A DNA stretch of 64,000 nucleotides from Lycocorax pyrrhopterus obiensis. Taxonomy: Eukaryota; Chordata; Aves; Passeriformes; Paradisaeidae. A program made the position numbers and the translations under genes. The stretch's first letter is position 1. Each line of letters begins with the position of its first letter. A model generated the notes under the pieces. The model searched no databases and had not been told where the DNA came from. It saw only the letters and a list, made by a program, of their open reading frames with translations. The stretch spans positions 37,806,318-37,870,317 of the forward strand of contig JACSVZ010000001.1 in NCBI GenBank assembly GCA_014706295.1, in the 5' to 3' direction. This document shows, piece after piece, positions 1-10,725 of this stretch.

Positions 1-1665
1 TTTATATTCATTCTTGACTGCTCACTTAGGGATAGGAATGTGAAAGCAACATATTTCTATTAAAATATTTATAAAATGAACTCATAGCTTTCTTAGAGGA
101 AGTTCCCTATTTATTCTATTTGGAAATGGTAACAAGTAGGCTTGAAGGAACACTTAACCTTTAAAATAAGGAAATTAAAATTCTTTACCGCACGCTGCTA
201 AATGCTAAAGCTGAAGTTTCCTTTGCTAATTCACATAATAATAATGCCATGCAGAATATTTGTCATAAAATCCAAAGTTATTTTTTTACAAAACATATTC
301 ACCCACCCTGAAGAGACACCTTAAATGATGTCTATTCACTCTACTCTACTAATGGAAAAGAAACAAACATTCTATTGTGAAAAGATGAACCACATTTCAG
401 GCACAATTCCCTTTGCAAAAGAGAAATATTTAAGTAATTTGTCATGCATTTTTGCATGCTTGTTTGTCTCGTCAGAACACACGTGAACAGATTTCTTAAT
501 GAGACACATTAGTTTTATTTAGATAGAGTTTGTGCAGCTCTTTGAGCATGTAAAGTGCTATGTCAGTGCTCAGTATTATTCAGCCCAATCCTCAGTCATG
601 ACCTCTATTATTATTTGATTCCTGATACAGACTATTCTCAGAAAAAGTAAGAAAAAATAATTTTAAAATTATATCTCATATAAGACTGTGACTTAGGTCT
701 ATTGAATTGTAACCATAGAATAGGGAAGCAGAATATCAGACTAAATTCCTCTTTATAAAAAAAGAATGGCAAAATGAAAGAGAAAAGGACTTGATCTGAG
801 GGGCTTTACAGTTATGATTAAGAATCATGGGTACACATATAGGTCACAAGTCCGGATTCAGTCCAGGTCACTAATGGTTGAAAATCATTACCAGCTGAAA
901 GTTATTTAGTTGCACATATGAAAATATGTTAGTGCTCTGAGGTCAGAGAGAAGAGAATTCTGTATATGCAACATTGTCGTCATATTAGATAGTACATGCC
1001 TTTTGGAAATGGCCTTGAAACCAATTTTTAGCTCAAAACACTCCTGTTCCAAACCAACATAAATTAAGTTCTTCATTAGAACCTTCTAGATAAAATTAGT
1101 GCAGAGTCCTGGAAGATAAAAACCAGGCAGACAATTCATTATTATATGTCAGGGGAAAATAAAATACTACATGTCACAAAACACATCAGTTTATCATGAT
1201 GAAAATTCTTATGTTTATTATATAGAGAGACTTAGGAAGTTCTTTTGCTAGATCTTTTCAAAGAAACAAGTTTGAGAAAATATTTCCAAGCATAGAACAG
1301 AAATTAAAACAAACTGAAAGAATAAGAACCAATAAATCAGCAATATTATGGCTAGTCAAGATTTTTAAATGAGCTTTATTAAACCATGGAAGTTTCAATT
1401 ATGTATGTATTTTACTAGCTAAGTTCTATGTAATTAACTAATTAAGTACTACTACACTTTGTCTCATGGTCAGAGAAAGTAAATGTTGTTCCGAGGTTTG
1501 TGTGCGGACTTTACTCCTCAATGAATTTGCATCAAATACAGTGAACAGGGAGAACAGTGAAATAACAAGGCTTGTTAATATTACAGGTATAGAAAAATTA
1601 AATCTGAGTCAAAAGAGCTGCATGAGAATTTCACAAAAGTCAAAGACTAGCTGATGGAATGAGTC
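1..1665. other. Non-coding AT-rich stretch
   Basis: I see no gene. Reading frames are short and have the composition of random AT-rich DNA. The only structure noted is a possible ancient LINE/SINE 3' tail at 548-613, listed separately. Confidence 0.6.
548..613 (+). repeat. Possible ancient L3/MIR3-like 3' tail
   Basis: The stretch reads taaagtgctatgtcagtgct, then cagtattatt and further ATTATT runs. This resembles the AAAGCGCTATATAAGTGCTAAGTATTATTA-type 3' ends of old amniote L3/CR1-like elements. The match is from memory and covers only about 30 bases, so it could be chance. Confidence 0.3.
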
Positions 1666-1840
1666 CAATGAGGCAGTGTAACAGGTTGCCCAGAGAAGAC
1701 GTGGCTGCCTCAACCCTGGAGATGTTCAAGATTGGATGGGGTTTGAGCAGATCTGGTGGAAGGTGTCCCTGCCCACGTAAAGGGGATGGAACTGAGTGAT
1801 TTTGAGGTTCCTTCCAACCTCTAGCATTCTATGACTCTAT
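1666..1840 (+). mobile_element. CR1 LINE fragment, 3' end
   Basis: This is a 5'-truncated CR1 retrotransposon tail in plus orientation. Landmarks in CR1 order are an acaggttgcccagagaagac block, then cctggagatgttcaagattg, then gaggttccttccaacctcta, and a terminal cattctatgactctat that is a decayed form of the octamer tail. Only the last part of the element is present, with no RT coding region. CR1 copies normally lack target-site duplications and none is seen. Many differences from the consensus suggest an old insertion. Confidence 0.88.
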
Positions 1841-4120
1841 AAAAGTCAATGTGAAATAATACACAGAGTAAAACAAATGTAACTGTATCTAGACAAAAAT
1901 AAAGTTGAAGTAAATATGGTGAATAGGTCCTTCAAAATTTCAGTGTTCATCATTGATTGAAAAAACCACCCAGAATTATTAGAAGGGGAGATGAAAAAAA
2001 AAGAAGAAGCAGAAAACATAATTTGGCTTCTGGGTAAATATGTCAAACTTGAGCATTTTATTTTCTGAAGTTGATGATTGTCAGGGTATAATAGGGAAAA
2101 ACATAAAGAAAAACTACAAAGGTAAGCAAAGGTTTTAAACTGCTGCACAAGGACAAAATCAATCAACTATAAGCTTTAAAATGTGAAAATTTTGTGGGTG
2201 ATAAAACAGTTTTATTTAATAATTAATGAGATGGAGAAAAAAGTAGAAAAAATAACTCATTTAGAGAACTCGCCATTTTCCACAATGAATGAATTAAAGG
2301 TCATAAAATGTAACAGTCAGGTATTAGTTTAAAGCAAAAAATATATATATTTTCATGTAACATGCAATTAAATTGTAGCACTTACTGTTTAGAACATTGT
2401 GCATGTTAACAGCTGAGATGGGTCAAAAAATCAATTTGATGAATTCATGAGCAAAAAGTGCATCAAAATCTATTAAACAAAAAATACAATTTCTAGTCAG
2501 GAGTTCTGTACCACAGTCTAAAGGAAGCTTAGAAATTACCCAAGAAATAGTATTAATATCAAGTTATGCTTCTATAAGGAATTCATAGGCTTGATTTCAG
2601 GTGGAAAAGAAGCTCACAGAAGAATATAATTTATTATATTTCTCAATAATGATGCAGTGGTTTAAAATGTAACAGAATGGAAGAATGGAGTTTGCTTTAC
2701 TCTAAAATGAGGAATAAGTTTTTTGGGTGTTGAGGTTTTTTTAGCTTACCTGAAATAAGTGTCTTTTTGACAGTGGTATATGTAAAAACCTCACAGATTT
2801 ACTTTGAAAGAAATTTTCTATCAGTCTTGAGACCTCTTGATGAAAGATAAACTTAAAAGGGCCGATAATTTGCTTCAAGATGCTAAAATCCAAATGCAAA
2901 TCAAATAAAGCTGAGATAAGAACAAGGTGCAGATAGGAATCTTAGCTCAGCGGTTCCTGAGCACAAGGAGAAGACTATAAGACACCATTTCCAGAAGTGC
3001 ACACTATGGACTGTCACTTGACTTCTCAACATCCATATTTATTCCATGGCTCAAGCATGTCAGTGCTTTTTTCTTGGGGCGAGAAAAAAAAAAATTAAAA
3101 TAGTCCCATTTTTTTTTTTGAAAGGAGATGCTCAAGCTTATTTATTCCCAATTTCCATTACGCAATAATTTAAACTTGCTTCTCCTTTTTCCTCAAGCGA
3201 TTTGTCGATGTCAGTCCTCAAATTGCACTAGTACCTGTGCTTCAGTGGTTTTAAAAACTGTCACTTTCATCTGTTGCCATTTCATATGGTCAGTCCTCGA
3301 TGGGAGATTATTTTATACTCCATTACCTTCAAGTAGAACAAGGACTGAAGAATAGCTGTTAAGAAAACTTACTCAAAGTCACAATTTTTCCTATCATTTA
3401 AAAGAACCAAATGCATTTTCGTTTTTTTCTCTAGCTCTGCTGGTTTATATGACTTCAGACTCTCACAATCCACAGTGACAGTGCAGTTAAAATTAGAAGT
3501 TGTGCTTTTTTTTTAAAATTTGATTCAATTGAACTATTCTACAGTTACCTCAGATAACAGAATGACCAAAAAAATTCATCCTGATTTTAAGAGTTATTTT
3601 AAAGAAAGTTTATCTTATTAAAATTATTTAAAGCTACCAGGATTTGAGCTCCTAGCCTGGCAATTTAACAAATCACAAAATGTCCTGTTCTTTGGTGACA
3701 TGCTGCACAATGATGCCACGTTTTTCACAGAGATGCTCTATTGAATTTGAACTAAAATACATGGGCACTACAGAGAAAAATGTGCATTTTAAAAGGTTCA
3801 CTTACTGACAGGCTTTTATGAAATCATTTATACATTTAAGCCCGAAAAATCTTAGTAAACTAGAATCCAGATAGTCTTGAAGATCAGAGCTATCTAAATG
3901 CTGCTTTACCATAACACTTGGTCTTTCAGCTCATTGATATTAACAGTAGACAGAAAAGCAGCCAGATAAGATCAGTATTACCTTCCATTTCCAGATGGGG
4001 CTTTTGCACTGAGTTCATTCATCTCTTGTCCTTTTCAAAGTACCAAAAGAATAGAAGCCTCAGTTTATTTTAGCTGGAATAGAAAAAGCTTTGGAGACAT
4101 TCTCAGCATAAGTATACATG
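1841..4120. other. Non-coding stretch between CR1 tail and LTR
   Basis: I see no gene or clear repeat here. There are short A/T runs near 3093-3119. The longest reading frame (1846-2166, minus) is rich in Phe, Ser and Leu, has no recognisable domain and looks like chance. Confidence 0.55.
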
Positions 4121-4178
4121 TGTATTGGATTTGCGTGGCCAGGTTTTGGTAGCAGGAGAAACTACAGGTGGCTTCTGT

Positions 4179-4200
4179 GAGAAGTTTCTAGAAACTTCTC
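4179..4200. promoter_or_regulatory. Perfect 22-bp palindrome, heat-shock-element-like
   Basis: Two 11-base arms (gagaagtttct and agaaacttctc) abut with no spacer. Inside, at 4181-4198, GAAgtTTCtaGAAacTTC gives four alternating GAA/TTC units at 2-base spacing. That is the published binding pattern of heat shock factor (nGAAn pentamers in alternating orientation). The site is about 60 bases from the 5' end of the LTR, in its U3 part. Binding is inferred from the motif only. Confidence 0.6.
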
Positions 4201-4584
4201 CCATGTCTGACAGAGCCAAAGCCAGCCAGCTCCAGGATGGACCTGCTGCTGTCCAGGCTCGAGCCCATCAGAGATGGTAGTAACATCTCTGTGATAATAT
4301 ATTTAATAAGGAAAAAAATATTATTGCACAGATGTAATTGCACTAAGATAGAGCATATGCAAGAAGAACAACTCTGCAGACATCAAGTTCAGTGGAGAAG
4401 GAGGTGGAGGAGGTGCTCCAGGTGCCAGAAACGAGATTCCCCTGCGGCCCATGGCAAAGACCCTGGTGTAGCAGCTGTGCCCTTTCACGGAGGACCACAA
4501 AGATGCAGAGACCCACCTGCAGCCCATAGAGAAGACCCACACCAGAGCAGATGGATGCCTGAGAGGAGGCTGTGACCCCATGGG

Positions 4585-4840
4585 ACACCCACGCTGGAGC
4601 AGAGTCCTGGCAGGGACCTGTGATCTGCGGAGAGAGGAGCCCACGCTGGAGCAGGTTTGCTGGTAGGACTTGTGATCCTGTGGGAAACCAACATTGCCTG
4701 TCCTTGAAGGACTGCACCTTGTGGAAAGGGAGACATGTTGGAGCAGTTCATGAAGAACTGCTGCCCGTGGGAAGGACTCATGCTGGAGAAGTTCATGGAG
4801 GACAGTCTTCTCTGGGAGGAACTCCACACTAGAGCCAGGG
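4585..4840 (+). repeat. Degenerate ~46-52 bp modules inside the LTR
   Basis: Units anchored on variants of acgctggagcag recur at about 4591, 4643, 4733 and 4779, with weaker ones near 4687 and 4825. Each is followed by a variant of ctgtgatcctgtggg or ctgcccgtgggaaggact. Such modules are typical of this group of avian LTRs. They explain the overlapping reading frames on both strands here. Confidence 0.65.
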
Positions 4841-4932
4841 AAGGACTCCTCTCCCTCAGCGGTGGCAGAAACAATCTGTGAGTTTTCAAGATTTGTTTTA
4901 TTTCTCATTATCCTGCTCTGATTTTAATTGGT

Positions 4933-4938
4933 AATAAA
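4933..4938 (+). promoter_or_regulatory. AATAAA polyadenylation signal of the LTR
   Basis: A canonical AATAAA in gtaataaattcaattaattt, followed by the conserved cccaagtcaagtctggtttg block. It sits where the R/U5 boundary of this LTR family is expected. Confidence 0.55.
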
Positions 4939-5122
4939 TTCAATTAATTTTCCCAAGTCAAGTCTGGTTTGCCTGTGACAGGAACCAATGAGTGACCTCT
5001 CCCTGTTCTTATCGCAACTTATAAATCTTTTGTCATATTTTCTCCCCCTTCTCCACTTGTGGAAGGCAGTGATAGAGCAGCTTTGATGGGTACCCAGAAT
5101 CCTGCCAGGGTCAACCCACACA

Positions 5123-7191
5123 CTGTGCAAACCAGTTTTTCCTATCACCCACCAGCCTTTAGATAAATGCTGCATCTGGAGAACACAAGTGTGGGTTTCC
5201 TACCTGCTGAAATATATATATATTTCTACATCACTCAAATACTTTCTTTACAATGTCGAGAAAGAGAGATGACAGAACTTTGTTCTAAACCCAATACTTT
5301 TTGTGTAATTTTCTTCTGAAGGCTGCTGGACTTGAACCAAAACTAGATTAAAACTAATGATTCAATACTTATCACCCACTATTCCCTGAAGCTGTATGAA
5401 TGGCTATCCCTGTGCTTTCATCCCCAAGACCACCACATCAGTCATGTAAGAAAACTTGCTGGCTAGCAATGCATATGATCATCATATATTCAATGCTATT
5501 TCCTTTTTCCAATTAAAAATACCTTCAAATCAACAAAAGAATTCCATTTCTTTTTCATTAATCCTCACCATGTTTTCGTGTCATATTCACAGGGCACATT
5601 TCACCATTTCTGTTTAACAGATGTAGCTCGGTCTGACTAGAATTACATCATCATTGTGTGATACACTTAGTAAATTAAGTGCCAAGAACAAGTATGGCTG
5701 TGTTTAGTCTGTGCTTAGGTAGAACATTGTGACCCCCAGCTTGCCTGCACACCATCGAAGCAGGACCACTGGGAGAGCTGAAAGTCTTTCTATCCCTCCC
5801 TGCAGGTATCCAAACCTTGTGGTGCTGTACTAATGGCATACTATGCCTCTGGGTAGGCTTGGGGGTTCTGCATGCTCCAGAAGTTTCATATTCCCTCCCT
5901 GGGGTTGTAGGAAAGACAACTGAGGATAACCAAAAGTTACAGTACTGATGTACTCAATAGGCTCAAAATAATCTTTGAAGTACAACACGCATGGTACAGC
6001 AAGTCCTTTTTGTTCACCAATATCAAAAAAGGTCTTGGTTAGCAATGGTAAACTTAGATTGCATGCATTTTATGAAAATGAGAAAAAATAAATAAACCCT
6101 CCAAGTATTTTACATTAAAACAGTGAAAATTTGGTATTCCAGAAATGACAATTTTAGAGACTCAAACAGTTGTGAGGGGTTGACACAACTAATGCAGCAA
6201 TCCCAGAGAAGATGAATTGTGAAGTTTGTAAAAGTTGAAGATTGAGTGGATTTTCCTTTTGATATTATTGCTTCACAATAAATGTGCTTTGTTGCCTGCT
6301 GTGTTACAGCTTTTAGATACGTGACACTGAAACACTTAGGAGCTAATACACTAACAGCATTCTACTTGCAAATCACAGCAGACACAGAAGACTTGACTTA
6401 TATATCAACCTGGCAGCTGTCTTTCCATTTGCTGTTTAATGAACCCAGCAGCTTAATTCATATTTTTTCATCCTAATTTTATTATGTGGAGCTTTGAGAG
6501 GCCATGCAGAACACTGCCTGCAAGAAAAAGTGGATGGAGCATTTTAAAGTCACATATGGTTATTTTCAAAAGAACAGCTCTTAGACACTACTCAAAATTT
6601 CTGTGTTGATGAGTCAAGTCATTCCAAAACACTAGGAGGAAAGAAAAAAGAAAAAGTTTCTTCATTTCATTCAACATTGTTCACTGTGCTTCTTAATCAG
6701 GAAAACTTATAGCATAAAACTATGTTGCACTCCACTGGAATGTTATATTGCTCATTTTTTAATTTCCTTTATATATTCTTGCATAACTTTGGAAATGGTC
6801 AGTACTGCAATTTATTTGCTCAGGATTCGGTGTAGAATTTATTTTGAATCTATAAAAATGCACAAATAAAAAAGCTTCATACAAGAGAAAGAGCAATGAT
6901 AAGTACCACAGAACTTGTTAGTATGAGAAGTCACAAAAAGAGAAGCAGAACCTAGTCTCAGATTCAAGTCATGCTTTCTTTGTACTCTACTTTTGCAATA
7001 CGAACTAAGCAGATAATACTAAGTACTAGTACTAGTAGTTACTAATACTAGATAGCATGGATGCTACTTGGTGCAAGGATTCTTGACTCAAAAAGGAGGC
7101 CCATTACCAACATGCCTCAATTTCTGCCACAATGAATGTTTTAAGTACAGCATTTTTCCCCTGCCATATTCCAAACAATCATTTAGGTAGG
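5123..7191. other. Non-coding stretch
   Basis: No gene recognised. Minor features are a TA run near 5213-5222 and an ACTAGT-rich patch at 7017-7050 (tactagtactagtagttact). Reading frames at 5830-6045 (minus) and 6282-6476 (plus) resemble no known protein. Confidence 0.55.
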
Positions 7192-7425
7192 CTCCTCTCC
7201 TCTCCTCTCCTCTCCTCTCCTCTCCTCTCCTCTCCTCTCCTCTCCTCTCCTCTCCTCTCCTCTCCTCCCCTCTCCTCCCTCTCCTCTCCTCCCCTCCCTC
7301 CCCTCCCCTCCCCTCCCCTCCCCTCCCCTCCCCTCCCCTCCCCTCCCCTCCCCTCCCCTCCCCTCCCCTCCCTCCCCTCCCCTCCCCTCCCCTCCCCTCC
7401 CCTCCCCTCCCCTCCCCTCCCCTCC
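7192..7425 (+). repeat. (CTCCT)n to (CCCCT)n polypyrimidine repeat
   Basis: A 234-bp pentanucleotide tract. The first ~75 bases are nearly pure CTCCT units. After a short mixed zone at about 7262-7300 the rest is nearly pure CCCCT. The plus strand is all pyrimidine and the minus strand is (GGAGA)n/(GGGGA)n. The second half therefore has many runs of four G on the minus strand and could form G-quadruplex or triplex DNA. The Pro/Ser-rich and Gly/Glu/Arg-rich reading frames across it (7132-7467 and 7179-7445) are artefacts. Confidence 0.97.
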
Positions 7426-7659
7426 ACTATTTCCAACATCAGCATGAAAAAACCAGCATCAACTTGATCAAATTTACTTAATTTAATTTATCATTCATTA
7501 ACACTATGTTTTCATCACTGATTTGGGTACTGGGGGGGAAGGGGGGATGACTGAACAAAAAACATAACTTCCTTTTTTACCCCTTCCTAGTCTAATTTTC
7601 TCTCATGTTTGACATGGGCTACACACGATCTATCCTATCCTATTCATACAGTGAAAACA
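7426..7659. other. Short non-coding spacer with a G-run
   Basis: No gene. A G-rich run (actgggggggaaggggggat) lies at about 7529-7548. The rest is AT-rich. Confidence 0.5.
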
Positions 7660-8330
7660 CAGGCAGCACAGCAGGGTGGGAAAGTACTACTTTTTATCTG
7701 CTGCTCCATGCCTCTGTTTTTCCACTGCTTTGGGCTTCTTCATTTTCCACTCCTCTGACATGTGTTATTCACAGACCACTGGCCTCAGAGGTGTCCCTGC
7801 CTCAGGGTGGGTCATCCACAGCTGCAGCCCTTCAGGGTGTCTGTCACAGCATGGGTCACCCATGGCCACCGTTCCTCAGCAGTCTCTATGCCTTAACATG
7901 GGTCCTCCAAAGGCTGAAGTCCCTTAGCAGTGCTCCTTCCCTGACAAGGGTCACCCACAACCAGAGTCCCTAACCCAAGAGATGTCCCCAGGCCAATATG
8001 GGTCACCTCTTTCCGGGACAGTGTCTGCAGCCTTACCTTTAGCTGTCTCCTCATTAGCATCTTTTCTGCTATGTCTTCCTGAAAGTGTAGCCTTCTGCAT
8101 GTCTCCATAGCATCCAGAGCCTCAGCAGTCCCTTGGGCCAGCTGCTCTTCCTTAAAAATGCACCAAAGTGTTCCCTGTCAGGCTGCAGTCTTGACAGGTG
8201 ATGGGCTGCTCAGCCCAGTGTCAGACTCGGTTGAAAGAAGCACAGGACACTTCATGGCCTCCTCCACAAAGGTCACCTGCAGCTCCTTGCTTCACAAGCC
8301 TTACCATTCATACTCCATACAGTCAGAGTG
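7660..8330 (-). mobile_element. LTR/ERV-derived repeat block
   Basis: A GC-richer block in AT-rich surroundings. Its minus-strand reading resembles avian ERV/LTR sequence I recall: ggcctggggacatctcttgg, ctgtggatgacccaccctga, and a long piece around gacatgcagaaggctacact. It holds a degenerate module array (7808-8010). I could not fix its ends, its exact family, or whether part of it is internal rather than LTR sequence. No target duplication was found. The reading frames across 7605-8343 have no domain I recognise. Confidence 0.55.
7808..8010 (-). repeat. Degenerate 43-52 bp tandem modules
   Basis: The plus-strand anchor (a/g)tgggtca(c/t)cc or a close variant occurs at 7808, 7851, 7898, 7946 and 7998. 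Spacings are 43, 47, 48 and 52 bases. Each is followed by a CAG/CCTCAGCAG-like segment. The architecture is like the modules in the LTR at 4.6 kb, with different sequence. Confidence 0.65.
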
Positions 8331-10546
8331 GCTCTGGATATGACTCTGGATGCTAGCCACATTATAGTTACATGCTGTAGCACACATCAAGGCAGTCCAA
8401 AATTCCCTAAATCTTTCTACTCGCTTATTTTTCATCCTGTAAAATGGAGATACTGGTGTTTTCAAATCTTCCAGATGTCTTTTGGAGCTCCCTATTCAGC
8501 TAGCTGTCATATACTCAGATGGCAATCATATATTAAACTAGGACAGAGCTCTGACTTTTCCTTCTGCAGGTAGTTTTAACTGTCAATCAATCAAAGCTAA
8601 TCGCATTAATGAAATTCATAAATAAAGTAAAAGCAGAATGAAGAAAACACAGCTTCTGAAAAAAATAAATAATACTTCAAAAGCTATTATAAAAGCACAG
8701 GATGAGAAAAACAAAGGGAAATTTATCTTGGAAAAGTCAGGCTAATGCATCTGAGAAAAGCAAATCTGAAATGCTGGCATTTAACATGACATACCTTTGA
8801 GAAGCCGTAACATTTTTGAGAGGCCATGGACTGATGATGGAACGGAACGTCAGGGTAGAGCATCCTGAATCAGAGACACAACAGTCACTTTTTTACACTC
8901 TGATTCAAAGTGGGCACTATGCTGCAAAAAGATACAGCTGAATTTGAACCCTGCAAACCAGCCTGAAGACTGCTGGATAGAAGCCTTTGTTAGAGTGCAA
9001 CAAAGATTGATGTAGAAAGAAAGGAAGACAAAAGTCAAAAATTATCTGTGAAGAAGGATTAGGGATACGTGCTCATTTATTTGGTTATTTAAAAGAGAAT
9101 TTAGGCTGTGGAAGAAGATCTGCAAGAAAAATAATTGAAACTTTTTCCTTGGTTATGCCTTTAAAAATAGCATGGAGAAACATTTCATTTACAATACAAA
9201 CCCCTTCTGACTGGGAATTGGTAGATAACCGATTCTTCAAATGTCAAGTACTTGTATCTTAATTTTCTATGACTTTATTTTCATATTTCTCTTCTCTGTC
9301 AATATCTGAGGTTCAAGAAAAAGGAACTTCAAGAAAAAGGACCAAAATAATCTCTTCATGTGCTTTCATCACCTTATTACATGAACACACTGCACCAGAC
9401 TGCTTATGCAAAACCACAGAAAAGCAATCAATACTAGGGAGCACTGAAGTGTAAGGGTTTGCTTAGTAAAAAAAATCCAAGTGAAATTTTAGGCAGGTAG
9501 AGGAGTTATTATACTCTGTGGGCCAAATCCCAAGAACTCTGTGGTACTATTTTAGCTGATGACTGAGTGGTTTGCCTCAGTCTCCCCAGTGTGGAACTGC
9601 CTTAGAACAGCACAAAGGCTAGTGCTGACAGCAAGGGAATGTTGAAACAGAAGCAGCATGAAAAATATCCCTCCTTCCTAGTTCAGCAATTATTAGCAGT
9701 AAATTTTTAACTGAAATGAACTTCTGCCAAGATGTCTCAGCCAAAACCAGTACTTGAAAATGTAATTTTAATGCTGCATTATTCTCAGGAATCTGAAACA
9801 GTTTAGTGCAGGTGTACTGGCTGCTCCTTTTAGTGGTAACATTTCTCAATAGCTGCCACATTATGACATTTGCAGTAGCACAGTGCTTTTGTGTTCCAAA
9901 GAGGGAACTGCTCTGGTGTCTTCAATATCAGGGTGGTCACTATAACTTTGTATTAAGTTATACTTAATATATAAGATACTGCACATCATTTACAAGGTGA
10001 AAATGGTGAACAACTCAAATCTAACCTGACAATAGAGTATTTTACACTATATGACTGCAGTCAAAGAATATCTAAGAAAAAAGGGGGAAGATGAAACCTG
10101 AATAATTCTGTGTTTCTTAACTTTTCTGTGTGAGATTGCCTGTACCCTTTGGAGGCTTGACTGGATTGCAGCATTTACTGCTGCTAAAAATCCACTGAGG
10201 AAAAAAATGAATAGAGCTGTTTTCACCTGGTCAGTACTTGCTAATTTACAAGTGATGTTACAAAGTTCTGAGCTCCAGGAAAAGTGTAAATTTTGACACT
10301 GAAAAAGTCACTGGTTTTGTAGTATTTGCTTTCACCTTAATTGCCAAACACAGTTTTGTAAAAAGCTAGTCCCAACTTCTTCCTTCTTTCTTTGATGCTT
10401 TGATAGATGAACTTATATAGGATTTCTGGAATCAGCTATTTTGCTAGTAAGTAGAACGCTTTAGCATCCAGCATTAGTATTCAACTGACAGTAATTCCCA
10501 GTTGAAAACCTTTGTGTGTTCCCTAGAAGAGTACATTAAAGTAATT

Positions 10547-10725
10547 AAAGATATACAAATAATATACAAATATTATGTGTATAAATAAATATATAAATAT
10601 AATGCAACAAAATATTTACAAAATATATACAATTGACAATAGAAGTATCTAGTATATAAAATATATAGTATACAAAATAAAGATTTATATAAATATATAT
10701 ACATATACTATATACTTTATGAAAA
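10547..10725. repeat. AT-rich low-complexity DNA
   Basis: Dense ATA/TAT/AAT repeats (atataaatataatgcaac, ttatataaatatatatacat and similar) with very few G or C. The Tyr/Ile-rich minus-strand reading frame (10545-10790) is a product of this composition. Confidence 0.8.

Larger units (their letters stand above)
4121..5122 (+). mobile_element. ERVL-type solo LTR (passerine family)
   Basis: A solo LTR in plus orientation, about 1 kb long. It starts TGTATTGGATTTGCGTGGCC, as I remember for a common songbird ERVL LTR. It continues through the ggttttggtagcaggagaaa, gacagagccaaagccagcc and aacaactctgcagacatcaa blocks to a GC-rich module array (4585-4840). It ends with a polyadenylation region and ccagggtcaacccacaca. 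Relative to my recollection of the consensus, roughly 100 bases are missing around 4885, where gcagaaacaatctgtgag runs straight into tttcaagatttgttttattt. No internal retroviral sequence flanks it. The 5-bp flanks (acatg on the left) do not match, so the duplication has decayed or an end is misplaced. The right end could be 5118, 5120 or 5122. The reading frames in this interval are by-products of its GC-rich composition. Confidence 0.85.

Noticed and set aside
2943..2953. tRNA A-box-like word (tagctcagcgg)
   Set aside because: There is no B box at the right distance and no cloverleaf. The following ggttcctgagc is too close and does not match.
3636..3660. tRNA T-arm-like sequence on the minus strand (caaatcctggta)
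   Set aside because: No A box, anticodon stem or acceptor stem can be paired with it in the neighbouring 80 bases.
4237..4908. Overlapping reading frames of up to 195 codons on both strands
   Set aside because: They lie wholly inside the GC-rich module part of the LTR, are open on several frames at once, and match no retroviral or host protein.
4116..5127. Target-site duplication for the ERVL-type LTR
   Set aside because: The 5-base flanks (acatg on the left; cactg or ctgtg on the right) do not match exactly for any plausible end.
7132..7467. Pro/Ser-rich and Gly/Glu/Arg-rich reading frames
   Set aside because: They are translations of a pentanucleotide repeat.
8430..8460. MIR-like word (catcctgtaaaatggagata)
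   Set aside because: Only about 20 bases match and no flanking MIR sequence is visible.
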